Shown piece by piece: positions 23,115-34,826 of a stretch of DNA of 64,000 nucleotides. This DNA comes from Pleurotus ostreatus/Saccharomyces cerevisiae fusant. Taxonomy: Eukaryota > Opisthokonta. The translations under genes and the position numbers were made by a program. Below the pieces are notes generated by a model. The model ran no database searches, was not told where the DNA came from, and worked only from the letters and a program-made list of their open reading frames with translations. The stretch spans positions 124,001-188,000 of the forward strand of contig JAMQCK010000010.1 of NCBI GenBank assembly GCA_024196135.1, read 5' to 3'. Positions within the stretch are counted from its first letter, which is position 1. Each line of letters starts with the position of its first letter.

Positions 23115-26100
23115 TTACGAGGACATCTTGCCCAGCACGCGCGGCTGGCTGACATCGGCCATGTTGATGAAGATGTCGTCTGCGGGGTGGCGGTAGAGCG
23201 GTGCACGCAGGCGCTTCTGGTCGAGATGGTGGCCGATGAAGCCGATGGAGCGACCGAGGACGAAGAGGCCGTTCAAGGTGCCGATCTTGATGTACTCGTC
23301 CGCCTCCTCGGGCGTGAAGGCGCCGGAGTCGCGCAGCAAGTCGACGAAGCAGACCGCGATGCAGCCGTCAACGTTGAGGATGAGCTACGAGAACTGTCAG
23401 AGGTAGATCTTGGGCGATGGCGGAAGAGACTTACAGTGTCCTTCTTCGACGTCGTGACCTTCTCGACGGCGAGCGCGTAGTCGAGGAGGGAGTGGCTGGG
23501 GAAGTTCTTGCGGACGTACTCCTTGACGAGCTCGACACGCAAGTCGGGGTTGTTGACGCTCTTGATCTTGTGGCCGATACCCGAGACTACAGCTCATCAG
23601 TATCGGGTCAAGAGCTCTCAAGAGGTTGTATACTCACTCAGCTTGTTCGCCTTCCTCGAGTTGTCGACAAACTCACGCGGAGTGAGACCGGTGTCGCGCG
23701 CGTTCGAGAACATCGCCGCCGCCTCATCGAGCGCACCACCGAAGCGGGAACCGATGGTCAAGAGACCAGACGCCAACGACGAGATCAGGTCCTTGCCAGC
23801 ACGCGACGCGACGATGGTGTTCATCGCACCAGAGACGGCGGGACCGTGGTCGGCAGTGAGCATCAGCACCATCTCGATGAACTTCGTCGCCCACGGCGGC
23901 AGGCGGCGCTTGAACCAGAGCAAGCTGACGACACCGCCGACGCCGATGTCCTCCTTGAAGACATCCGAGATGCGCATGCCCGCGTACAGCAGCTCCTGCC
24001 CACGCTCGTCGGAGATGGTCGAGATGAACGCGGCGGGCTTGCGGATGAGCCCGAGCTCCTGCGCCCACTTGTAGTCCATCGGGATGACGGGCGGGTCGCG
24101 CTCCGGCTTCGGCGTGATCGTGCCCTTCTTGACGAGCGTCTCGTACGTCGACTTGAGCAGCTGCGGGAGCTCCTCGAAGGTGTCGGGGACGAGGAAGCCG
24201 GCCTCGCGCATAATGCGGTTCTTCGTGTCGGCGGTCTCGAGCTCCGAGTTCGCCATGGAGCCGGCGTGGCCGAATTGCACCTCCGTCGTGAACATCTTCG
24301 CGCAGGTACCAATGGCCCAGGCGACGATGGGCTTGGTGATCTTGCCCTGCTTGACGGCCTCGACGACGCGGTACTCCTCGACACCACCGACCTCACCGAG
24401 CAGCACGAGCATCTTGCAGTTCTCGTCCTTCTCATAGCGCATCAGGTGGTCGATGAACGTCGAGCCCGGGTAGCGGTCACCGCCGATGGCGATACCCTCG
24501 TACGTGCCGTTCGTGAATAAGCTGAGCATGTTGTTGAGCTCGTTCGACATGCCTCCGGACTTGGAGACGTAGCCGACGGAGCCCGGGCGGTAGAGCTTGG
24601 ACGCGATGATGTTGTCCATCATACCGCCAGAGTTGCCGATACGGAAGCAGCCAGGCTTGATGCCACCGACCGTCGCGGGGCCGATGATGAGGACACCCTT
24701 CTGGCGGGCGAGGTGGAGGATCTCGCGAGCGTGGCGCTCAGGGACACCCTCAGCGATGAGCGCGATCGCCTTGAGCGTGTCGGCGTACTTGAAGCACTCG
24801 AGCGTCGAGCTGTAGACGGAACGCGACGAGGCGAAGTTAACGACGACGTCGACATCGGGGTGCTGTGAGCTGGTTAGTAAATGTTTAGACAGGGGTCGGA
24901 GTTGGTGACGCTTACCTTCTTGACAGCCTCCTCGACGCTGGTGTAGACAGGGAGAAGCGTCTCCTTAGTGCCCCAGTAGAACTTCTGGATGTGGTGGCCA
25001 CCGAAGGGGTAGATCATCGCGGCGACGGAGGGCGTGTCACGACCGCAGCTGTAGTCGAAGTCGAGCATGCCCTGAATGGCACGCGGCTGCAGACCGTACA
25101 CGAAGCTCCGCGTCTTCTCATCGAAGGGGCGGTACCACGGGCGCGTGCCCGCCTTGCCACCCTCGAAGTGGACGATGTTGTCGCCCGCCTGCGTGCGCTC
25201 GCCGCTCGACTTGACCTCGCCGACGCTGGCCGAGTTCTCCGCCGAGTTCATGTCGACGTCGATGGCCGGCGGGCTCGGCGGCGTCGACGCGCTGATGCTC
25301 TTCGCCGGCTGCAGCGTCGACTTCTGACCAGAAGTCACACCGAGGGCGAGGGGAACGATCTCAGTGATGTGCGTGTCCGGGCCGTAGACCTGCCAGTACG
25401 TTAGCCGCCTGTCTTCATTACTCAACTATGAACGAGGCAGCGCTTACCTTGATGGGAACGCCCAGGCTCTCGCCGAGGAGGCGCATGGCCTTGAGGCCCT
25501 CCTGATAGTTCGGGCCACCGCGACGCACGAAGATCTTGACCTTGTGCGCGATGAGCGGCGCCTTGAACTCCTTGAGCGCGCGGATGATGCCTATGGGCGC
25601 ATGTCAGCGGTCACGTCGTAGGCGCATCAGCGGGTACAGGGGTCGATCACACCGCGCGGCGCGCGATAGGCGGGGCATCAGAGAAAAAGCCTCCATGCGG
25701 GACACCGCCGGAAACCCGCGCGGCCGCGTTGGCATATAAGGCTGAGCTCTCCACGCCTGCCACAGCCCCCTCGACCTCCCTTCCCCCACGTTCCGCATAC
25801 CGATGAAGCAAAACTCACCCTTGAAGGTCGCGGCAACGTTCGTGAAGTTGGCGATACCACCACCGATGATGAGGATCTTGCCGTCCTCGCGCGGCGTGCC
25901 GCGGGTCATCAAGTCCAGGATCGTCTTCGCGTACTCGTACGTCTGCCCCTCTGACGGCGCGCCGGAGTACTCGCCGTAGTTCGCGAGCTCGTGCGCGAAG
26001 CCGTGTGCGGCAATAGCGTCGGAGTACACCACGGAGGCACCACCACCAGCGACCATCGTCCACACGCGACCCTCGGCATTGAGAACGGTGAGCTTCAGAC

Positions 26101-27422
26101 TGGCACCCGTGCTCGCGTCAAGCTTCTGGATGTATGCCTCCTCCTTCGTCAGCTGACGACCGAAGGGCGCGGGGAAGACCTGGAACAAAGTCAGCCACTT
26201 ATATGCGCGAAGCCAAACTGCAACCTACCATAGGAGGGCCGCGGTCCGCCTGAACCTTGCCACCTACGACAGGCTTGGACTCCTGGCCGAGGATGACGCT
26301 CTCGTCACGCGCGATCGCCCACTTCTGACCGACGATGGACTCGGCGGTCTGATCGAGCTTCGCAGCAGTGTCGAGGAAGTGCACGGTCGGGGTGCCTCCT
26401 GGCTCCTTCGGGTCGAGGACGACGAGAGGGTTGATCTCGAGATAGGCGAAGTGCAAGTCGACGTAGACGGCATAGAGGCGGAGGACGAAGTCCGTCTGCG
26501 AAGGCGAGTCAGTTACTGCGAGGTGATTGCTTGGTGCACAAAAGGCGAGGGAGCTCGAGAGCAGGCGCATTCAAGCACTTTCGACGTCGCTCGAATGTTT
26601 TGGGAGCTCCCGTTCTTCGCCTCAAATACGCTCATACCCCCGGAGCACCTCATTCCACGCGCATATATGCGGAAGAAATGCACTTACCAGGACGTCCTTC
26701 TTGTCGGCGGCAACGTTAGGAAGGAGGGTCTTCTGGATTTCCTCGCGAGTGGGGAACGGCTGGCCGTACTCGCCGACCGCAAGGACGGGGATGTCGAGCT
26801 TGAGGGACTTGGCGTCCGCATCGCCAATATCCACACCACCTTCGTGGGTGAAGAGGATGGTATCCGCATCACGCCCGGACGTGATGCAGACGTAGAACTC
26901 GTTCTCGGAGGGATGGGGGAGGAAGGGTTCGATTATGAAGTTGGTGAGAAGGCCGGTTGTCGACTCGACCTGCGGGGACGACGCGTCAATGTTCCGATGT
27001 TCGGATCGCGCGAAAACACGCGACGCACCTTGCACGGCTTCCCCGCGCGCTCGTTGATCCACTGGATCGACTCATCGATGCCCTTGTTCAGGGAGAGGAG
27101 GCCCGCCTTTCCGCGGCGCTTGATGAGCATGTCGGGCTTCGCGACGAGCTTGGAGGTCTGGGCCCATGCCGGCAGTGCGCTCTTGTCGGGAACGATCTTG
27201 CCCGCCTGCTCATCCCAGGAGATCTGCGCAGCCTGTGCGACGGGGAAAGCGTTCGGGGTGTATGCGTCGCTGAGAGGGGGGTAGCTCTTGGTGGGCGCCG
27301 GCGCGCGGGGCAGCCAGTAGCTCAGCAAAAGCTTCGCGTCGAACTCGCGGATCGCTGTACATTTGTCATTAGTTTCTGCGCTGATCGCTGGTGATCATTG
27401 TCAACGTACGCTTCGACGACAT
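23115..27422 (-). CDS. ACL1: ATP-citrate lyase, fused single-chain form
   Basis: Cleaves citrate with ATP and CoA to acetyl-CoA and oxaloacetate in the cytosol, feeding lipid synthesis and acetylation. Ten exons; the first has only 13 nt (27422-27410) and splices to give [20 protein letters not shown], the usual N-terminus. Order along the protein: ATP-grasp citryl-CoA synthetase part ([30 protein letters not shown]), Rossmann parts ([33 protein letters not shown]), the phospho-histidine site [13 protein letters not shown], and a C-terminal citrate-synthase-like lyase domain ([34 protein letters not shown]). The total fits the roughly 1,150-residue animal/basidiomycete form, whereas ascomycetes use two subunits. 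Two larger introns (about 190-220 nt) lie near 26500-26690 and 25590-25818. No lesion seen. Confidence 0.95.
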
Positions 27423-28520
27423 CCCGGTAGTAGTTTTGAAGGAAAAGGAGGGGGAAAACGCAAGCGCGACGAGGAAGACAGCGTCGAGCGCCTTTTTATA
27501 TTGGTCGGCGCCTCGCGCCCGACACATGCGCCCCAAAGTGCCCGAAACGCCCAATGTTCCCACGCCGCAACTTACTTCTTTTGGTTAGCCTTTTGCCCGA
27601 TTTGGTATTTTTCCCGTTCAAAATGGGCTCATCTAGACATGGTGCCATGCCCAACGGCGTCGTCGCCCTGCGCGTCCCGCGTCTATCGCGAGAACTGGAC
27701 GACTATCACTGTTCTGACGGCGAGATGGCATCCCCTGCACCCTGACTAGAATCGATACATGCGACTGCCGACCCTGTCGGTCACGGGTGCATCTCCCCCG
27801 ACCTTCGCGCTCATCTCGCCCGCTCAGCGTGTTCAATTGCGATCCCGGGACTCGAGGAACCAGCGCAACCCAGCTTCTCCGAATCACCTCGCAGTCCAGC
27901 CACCGCAACGATGTGTCCTGATGCATCCGATAACTGCCGCGCGGCGTCCCTTCTACAGCCGTTGTTTTCCGACCGCTGGGCTCCGTGCGATGAACTAGAC
28001 GCTCGATGCGGCCGGCGGCACGTTCTTTGTACGCGGGGCTCTCTTTGTGCCACAAAAAATCCTAGGATTATCACGATCAGCGGAGACGGAGGTTGGAGTC
28101 GACGAGCGCCTCCGCCTCGCGCCAAACACATGCATCTCTTCGAAAATCACGATCACGCCGCATCACATCAGTGAGGCGTCCACCCACTCTATTCGTACCT
28201 CGACAGTCGCCTCATTGTTTCGCACCTCATTGCATCGATCTACATCTTTCAGAAGGCCTTGAAGGCGGTTTCAACGATCTCATCGGTAGGCAAGGGCCAT
28301 GATACTCAGGAAACCACGTCAAGGCGATGTATACTGCGAAAGTCGACTCACTTGGGGATCCCTGCAAAAGACGGGGGCACAGACAATTCTTCTCCCCTTC
28401 TCGAACGCTGCTCCGACTTCTGTCATGGACTCGCAACGGAAGAGTAGCCGCTCTCTCATTTCTGTGGCTTCTGCGTTCCTACGATGACATTCGACGACGC
28501 TAGAAAGTCGCCGACCGATA
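27423..28520. other. Intergenic stretch, no supported gene
   Basis: About 1.1 kb between the ATP-citrate lyase start and the 3' end of MYND E. It holds the lyase promoter. The small open frames found here lack motifs and splice support. Confidence 0.45.
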
Positions 28521-29492
28521 TCAGAGGAAGTCCAACGCCCACGGTCCCTGCGCCTGCCTGCAGATCGACGCCAAGCGCTGCCACCGCCTATCCTCCTCCG
28601 TCGGTTCCATCGACCCCCTCCGCATCTGCCGTATCAAGGATGACATGGTTACCACTTGCTCGATCACGGCGTACTCTCCCGGACTCAGCTCGCCAGGCCG
28701 CGCGAGCGCCTTCTCTGGGACGATGCCCACGGTGTGCGCGGTAAACGCCGGGTTGCTGAGCATGTCGAGCCACTCCTTGCGCTGCGCGGGCGTGTCAAGG
28801 CGCGAGACGGTGTCGATCCAGAAGAGGCGGCGGAAAGCGAAGAGGGTTATCTCTGGGAGAGACGTTCCGTCCCTCATGAGGCGGTCTTGCCAGGTGCCTG
28901 ACCAGGCGAAGGGGGGCTGTAGGTAGTGCGCTGCGTGGGGTTGGTCAACGACGCTCGCTCGCGCTATACTGGATGGGAACGCACCTATGAGCGACACGTA
29001 TGCTTCGTCCCTCATCTTGGCGTCGTTCTTCTTCTCTGGCTCGACCTTCTCATCAATGCACTGTAGCAATGTGAACGTCGATTAAGGACATGCGCGCCAC
29101 TAGTCTTACTTGCCAAATTTCATATATATAGTCCACCGCTATCGTGGCACGCTTGACTTCGAAAGTCAAGTTCTCGCTGGGATGAACGGGGAGTGGCACG
29201 AGCGGTACGGGAAGAAGCGAGCAGCGCAGCTTGTGGTCCCGTTTCCAGTCCTTGGACTGACAGGTATTAGACTGAGATGCCGTTCGTCAATGTTCGGTGC
29301 GAAGGAGGCGCATATATGCGCATGAAAAAGGTGTCAGTGTCGGAATTTTTGTCGATATTTCCGATCACAGCCACGCACGCAGTAGAACCTATTCTTGCAG
29401 GTCGAGCAACGCAATAGTTGTATCCCAGCTTGCTTCCCGCAGATTTGACACTTGCCGGGCGCGGGAGGGATGACGGTGATGGGCTCAGACAT
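28521..29492 (-). CDS. MYND-type zinc-finger protein (copy E)
   Basis: Exons 29492-29379, 29271-29110 (162 nt), 29060-28985 (76 nt) and 28930-28521; all junctions are GT-AG and the frame is open to the stop. The finger is at residues 15-55: CQICGKQAG, RCSTCKNRFYC, SNTCQSKDWKRDHKLRC. The acceptor after CTCAG (not the later CTGTCAG) keeps the finger spacing. Tail landmarks: LQPPFAWSGTWQDRLMRDG, LFAFRRLFWIDTVSR, VPEKALARPGELSPGEY and QAQGPWALDFL. It is the closest relative of copy D, with the same intron positions and a shared promoter block, and stands divergent from a family-I 7TM gene just as D does. Probably functional; role unknown. Confidence 0.85.
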
Positions 29493-29564
29493 GGCGGTGT
29501 TAGGAAGAGAGAGACACAGTTGTGTTTGTTTGTCCCGAATACTCTGAAAATACGAGCAAAGCAA

Positions 29565-29642
29565 GTACGTCAGGATCCTCAGTACAAAGCTTGCCAGATA
29601 GGATCCGCGCCATCAAGTTCACCATTCACGTGATGATCACAT
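29565..29642 (-). promoter_or_regulatory. Promoter block of MYND E, shared with MYND D
   Basis: CACGTG at 29637-29642, then (minus strand) TGAACTTGATG, GCGGATCC and TTTGTACTGAGGATCC in the same order as at 16949-17030. The rest of the 511-nt divergent spacer up to 30003 shows nothing further. Confidence 0.55.
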
Positions 29643-30003
29643 GGAGATCTCGGAAGGCGCCGGTCGGAGTCGCGTTTGCGCCTTGGCTCGAACTTCCATC
29701 ATGAAGCTCTGCACGGGAAGATGTACGCTAGAATTGTTTCAAGCAACAGTCTCGGAAGCATTGAGCTTGACTTCAGCGGGCGCTCCGACCGGATAGGCCG
29801 CAGCGCTTTCGCCCAGTTCTGAGTCCCGCACCCGAGATTCGAGCGCCCTACGCACACACAATGATCAGGAAGGCTATCGCATGGCTGTGATATGCCGTAT
29901 ACTCTCTCATCACTAGCATTTGGTGCCTTGACACAGTATACGCGAGGCCATACTCAGCTTCATAATGCTGTCGCCTCACACATTCCCTCCTGCGCCGTTC
30001 GCG

Positions 30004-31294
30004 ATGTCGACTCCGGCAGTGACGCCGCGGCGACTGCCGTCCTACGTCGTCGACGAGCTGAAGTACAGCCTCACGGATGTCAGCCTATCGCTCGCTCTCT
30101 ACGGTGGGTGGCTTATTGCACTGTTCGAGGAAGCGCGCTCACGGCTTCACTTGTCAACAGGCATACAAGTTGCACTCTTCATCGGCGCCGCCGTGGCCAT
30201 TTCGTACGTTCCTTATCGCTCATGCGCCACGTCTACCAACCTTTGGTGAAGTCGAAAGGAGGGCAGGATATGGATCTTAGCGGTCTCTGTCGTCACCGTC
30301 TTTCTCTGCTCCAGTATACAGGCTGCCAGCTCTATCACGAATTACTGGCTTCAAATGCCTGGTGTCGGTGGCGGGCACGGCGATGAATCCACGACCGCCC
30401 TCGATGCTATAGCAACTCTTTCCGAGGCAAGCTATCATATTAGCGTACGCTCCCACCATGCGCGTGCAGATTTTATGCTCATTCACATTCGATTGTAGTA
30501 CCTCCTTGGTGATGCGCTAGTCGCCTGGAGAGCTTGGGTAATCTGGTCCGAAAGCAAGCTTACCCGCGGCGCTCTTATCGCCTGCATGCTCTGCACATTA
30601 GGCAAGCACACACACATCCTCCATCGTCCGAGTCGCCAACTTATCTTATCCGCGGTCTCATAGGCGGGCTCTCCTTTGATCTCGTCGTGGACCTCAAATC
30701 GTGGCTGGAAGACAAGGCGCTCAATGCCCCCATGATCGTCGCGATGCTTCTCACGAATGTGGTGGCCACCGCCCTGGTCGGCATTCGAGTCTGGTGCGAA
30801 CCAACTTTGCTCACCTCCCAATGTGCTGTACTGATCACCTTCTTCAGGACATATCGGCGCGATATAGCCATGGCACTCGGGCCCGTAACCTTTGGAAGCC
30901 GGATTGGAGGCCTGCTCATGCTACTGCTCGAATCTGGAATCTTGTACTGCGCTATATGGGTAGGCGCCTCTGCCTCGCCCATGGCCGAGTCCTCGTTGAC
31001 TTCTGGCATAGGCCACGATCTTCGTCCTGGAGGTCGGCGTCGGAAGCATGACCTGGAGCACGAATATCCTCGTTAGTGGAACGCTCCACCTGTTCGCGGT
31101 ATGCTAGCTTCTTGCCAATGACTCCTTTCAGTGTCTAACTGATCTTCTGGCGTCAGACAGCGTACCCGACCCTTGTTATCCTCTTGGTCACGACACAGCA
31201 ACATCTCACAGTCAAGTCGATGATGGCGAACCAGAGCAGCTTCTTGCCCTCGATACAATTTGTCTCGGAGCATACGTTGTCGCTCCCGGAATAA
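30004..31294 (+). CDS. Seven-helix membrane protein, family I (copy I-3)
   Basis: Exons 30004-30103, 30161-30203, 30252-30444, 30499-30601, 30664-30793, 30848-30959, 31012-31098 and 31157-31294. The start at 30004 (MSTPAVTPRRLPSYVVDELK) matches the other copies; an in-frame ATG at 29965 would add 13 residues. Landmarks: YLLGDALVAWRAWVIW, ALNAPMIVAMLLTNVVATAL, LLMLLLESGILYCAIW and TAYPTLVILLVTTQQ. The fourth intron has a GC donor (TTAG|GCAAGC), as in copy I-1. The frame is open to TAA 31292-31294. It is more diverged from I-1 and I-2 than they are from each other. Function unknown. Confidence 0.78.
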
Positions 31295-31403
31295 GGTAGA
31301 CTGCAGTGTCCGCCCAATAGCCACAGGCGTTGAGTTTGTGGTCAATGATCAGCATACCTTGGAGTTTGGACATAAATGACGAAGCAGATGTACAGCAAGT
31401 AGA

Positions 31404-32710
31404 TTATGCGTCGCGAACTCCGCCCGTCGTTGCTGCATTCCGTGCCTTGCCCGTGGAGTCGCCGGCGCCTTCGTCCAGATCAGGAGGAAATGCTACCACG
31501 GCATCCGCTGGCTGACTCGCAGCCGCCCATTGCAGCGCGCTTGATTGCGTTGGCGCCTGCTGATGCGCTATACCGAGCGCGACGCGAACGTTGATGAGCA
31601 TGTACGCTAGAGCCGAGAACACGACGTTGCAGTCAATGAAGATGAAGAATGCAGGCTTCCGTGCGGTGTATAGCACTAGCAAGGCGACCATGTACGCGCT
31701 GGAAGGGGTGTCAGCAGTGTGTTCATCGCGAAAGGGATGGACCAAGCAGGCCGGCGACGTACAGGTAAGCGCCAGCGCTTTCGACAAGTATCACCAAGCT
31801 TGTCTGTTGATGCGTCTAGATGAAGGATGAAATGTTGGTTTGAAAACGCGCACCGAGAAAGAAGCCCCTCCGACGTGCTTCGATATCTTTCCAGCGGTCC
31901 AAATGCGCCAGGTGATCATGCTTGTACAATATGCATTGATCCTGCAAAAGAGACGTGGTAGTATGGACACATCTAAAGACAGCACAGCTCACGATATGGC
32001 GAGGACAATTGCAGTCGTGGCTTTGGACGCGAGATCGGGCGACAATGCTCCTGCGGCCTGGAATGTCTGATGTGGCGGACGGTATCGCCAATTGAGAGCT
32101 TACCTGGTGGAAAGACCTAGCGAGTACCGCCACTGGGAGAGGTCATAAGCCTGGCGAGAATAACCGCTTGCGAGGCGCTCACCCGTAACTATGGCTCCAA
32201 CGAGCGAAAGAAGTGGTGGTGCAACAACGATAGGTTGGTCCTGCCAAACGACGTATAGTCGGTAGATCTGAATGATGAATGGTCGCGCACAGCAACGCAG
32301 GATAATTGACTCACAAAGAGAGCGTCCGTGACACCGAGCGAGACGTCGTTGAGGTACATTTGCGCCTCCAAGTACGGATTGTGCAAATTTATGGAGTATA
32401 GTCCATCGGAGTCTTCCGCGCTCTGCGTGAAGAGGGCGGTGTGCATAGCGGCGAGCGAGATCCCCCAATGCTGGCATCGAACGTCTCGTGAGTTGAAAGC
32501 ATACGAGGACACAAGGAGGCTTACCGCCATCGCGCTAACAATCACGACGCTGATTCCGGCGAGCACAAACTTGTCCCTAAATGCTCGATGGGAAGGCCCG
32601 TAGAAAGTGAGATATAGCGAGACGGACGTCGCGGAGAGGAAGATACCCAGAAGCAAGGTCTGCACAGCAAAGCTTATGAAGTAAAGCCGAGTGCGCGTGC
32701 CGAGGACCAT
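31404..32710 (-). CDS. Seven-helix membrane protein, family II (copy II-3)
   Basis: First exons 32710-32525 (186 nt), 32470-32315 (156 nt) and 32267-32183 (85 nt) parallel II-1 and II-2. Later exons carry VAVLARSFHQ, a segment ending TTAIVLAIS, INAYCTSMITWRIWTAGK, LVILVESAGAYL and AYMLINVRVALGIAHQ. The frame is open throughout and ends at 31404. One intron stands before INAYCT here but after YCT in II-1 and II-2, a shift of about 18 nt. The stop codon seen if the genomic frame is read straight through (after LAIS) lies within that intron. It converges on copy I-3, with ends 110 nt apart. Function unknown. Confidence 0.75.
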
Positions 32711-33125
32711 GGGATCAGAAAGTAGATCGTGAGCGTTCCCGTGCGCCGTCCCTACATCCCCTTATAACGTTGGCGGGGATGTCGGTGCTGGTAAGAATCC
32801 CGAGCCGCGGCCTCTTATAGCGATAGTATCACTAATGGCCTACAGCCAAATGCACGGTACATCATTGAGATCAGATAACGCCAATGGGGGGATTTGGATT
32901 GATGGAGAAAGACTCACGAGCTGTGCTAGGACGCGCGACATCCTCTCAGTCACCGGTGAGGAATCAAACCCTGACACTCCCGCGTCCAGATGGAGATGGT
33001 ACGAAGCACGTGTCGAGTACGCGACTTTGCTAAGGAACGTCGAGCCCTTGAGGTGGCACGCCTATATGAGAGATGACAAGCATAATCATTACAATGTCCA
33101 TAGTCGCAAGTTATGCATCGAACGT

Positions 33126-34580
33126 TTACGGCAACGCCCCCGCCCTCGTAAACGTCGCATCGATCTGCTTGAGCTGGGGAAGCGCGAGCTGGATCTTCCG
33201 CCTGTAATTCGCCATGTCCGTCTTCTGGCACGGGTTTCCCTCGAGGTAGAGCGTGGTGAGCGTCTTGATGTGCTTGAGCTGCGGTTCGAGCCCGCGCAGG
33301 TCCGGGATCTCGTTGTTGCTCATCTAAGGTGGTGCGGGTCAGTACGGTGCACGACATATTGAGGTTGATAGGGCGCACCCAGAGCTCCTCGAGCGACGTC
33401 AGGTGTGATACGTTCTCCAGCTCCTTGATGAAGTTGTTGCCGATGTCGAGGGTCGTGAGCTTAGTCTGCGCGGGTTGTCAGTTACGAGCTGCGGTGCGTG
33501 ACGGCGCGCGAAGGGGACACATGAAGGGCAGGAGACAGATGAAGCGTAGGAGGGCACGCACATTCTTCTCCAAACCCTCAATCTTTTGGATGCCGTTGTG
33601 GCTGATGTACAGTTCCTCCAGACTTTCCAACTCCTCCAGGCCTTCCAGCTTCGTGATCCTGTTCGACTGGATGGACAGAATGCGCAACTTCTTCAGACTG
33701 CCGAGGTTCTCCAGCCGCGAGATCTTGTTCTTCCCGAGCCATAGCTCCTCGAGGTTCACCAGGGCTTCGAGGTTCTCGATTCTCTGCAGGCGAACGATCA
33801 GTCGGACGTCATGAGCCTGAATAGGAAACGCACGCGAATCTTATTCCCCCCGAGCTCGATGCTCGTCAAATTCGTGAGGTTCTCCAAGCCTGAGATCTTA
33901 GAGATGCGATTCTGCACGAAGTACACGGTCTTGAGGGAGGGGAGGGTCTGCAGCGCGTCGGGAATGGTGCGGATGTTGTTGAAGGATAAGTCAAGTACTC
34001 TACGCGAGTCAGCACGCGATATCAGAAGGGGGAACGCGCGACGCACGTCAGCTTGTCCAGCTTATCGAGCGCGCGGCCGACGTGCTTGATCTTGTTGTCG
34101 TAGAAGTCTAGCTCGTCCAGATTCGTGAGGTGGTGGAAGATGTCCGGTTCGAGGTGCGCGATCTGGTTCTGCCGCAGGCATAGCTTCTGCAAATACGGCC
34201 CAAATCGCGGGAGGCGCAAGGGGGCGAGGTTAGCGATGCGGGAGTGGATGAGCTCGAGTTCCTGGGGGCGGTGTGGCGCGCGCGTCAGCGGGGGCTTCAC
34301 AGCGGTACGCGAGCCACGCACGTATGTCTCGTCGGGGAAGTCCTCCAGCAAATCTAGCTCCTCATCGTTGATGGCCTCCGTCTCCTCTTCTGCTGGCTCC
34401 TCGTCCGAGTCGGGCTCGTCCTTGCTCTTCGCGGCCACTCTGACGACGGCTGCGTTCCTGCCGTCATCTCAGCTCACGCGCATGAGAAGTGAGAACGTTG
34501 GCTAACTGAGAGGTCCCCGGGGAAGTCTCAGGCGTTGCAGTCTCAGTGCTCTGGATATCCTGCGCAAACGAGGCGGTCAT
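33126..34580 (-). CDS. SDS22: SDS22, leucine-rich-repeat regulatory subunit of protein phosphatase 1
   Basis: SDS22 binds PP1 catalytic subunit in the nucleus and cytosol and is needed for PP1 maturation and mitotic exit. The acidic N-terminus (DEPDSDEEPAEEETEAINDE) is followed by about eleven 22-residue LRRs: HLTNLDELDFYDNKI, LPSLKTVYFVQNRISKI, LTNLTSIELGGNKIR, LVNLEELWLGKNKI, KKLRILSIQSNRITKLEGL, ESLEELYISHNGIQKI, TSLEELWMSNNEI. The C-terminal cap is LYLEGNPCQ and LPQLKQIDATF, as in the family. The start at 34580 (MTASFAQDIQS) needs a first intron of 49 nt (donor GTTAGC inside CAG, acceptor GGCAG); no ATG lies in frame in exon 2. An in-frame ATG at 34664 is an alternative. Confidence 0.9.
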
Positions 34581-34826
34581 GGTGCAAGTCAAGATAGTGA
34601 TCGTTAGAAATAAGCGCCCGCCGGAAAGTTCACATGCGCTGCCTATCGGGGATATCTTCGTCACTGTATGGCGCGCCGCAAGTTCGAATCTGGGGTAGAT
34701 CCACTGTGAGAGGCAAGGATCGTAGAGTGCAACACAGCAGAAGTACTTTATACAACGAAGGATAGTTTGACAGATTCATTTAGGCTACATTGCAGGTATT
34801 CGGTGATATACAGACCCTCGCACTGC

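Noticed and set aside
23417..24520. 367-codon plus-strand frame opposite ATP-citrate lyase
   Set aside because: Pure shadow of a strongly GC3-biased conserved gene; Arg/Leu/Asp-rich text without motifs.
34680..34710. AGTTCGAATC, possible tRNA T-loop
   Set aside because: The five bases on each side do not pair.
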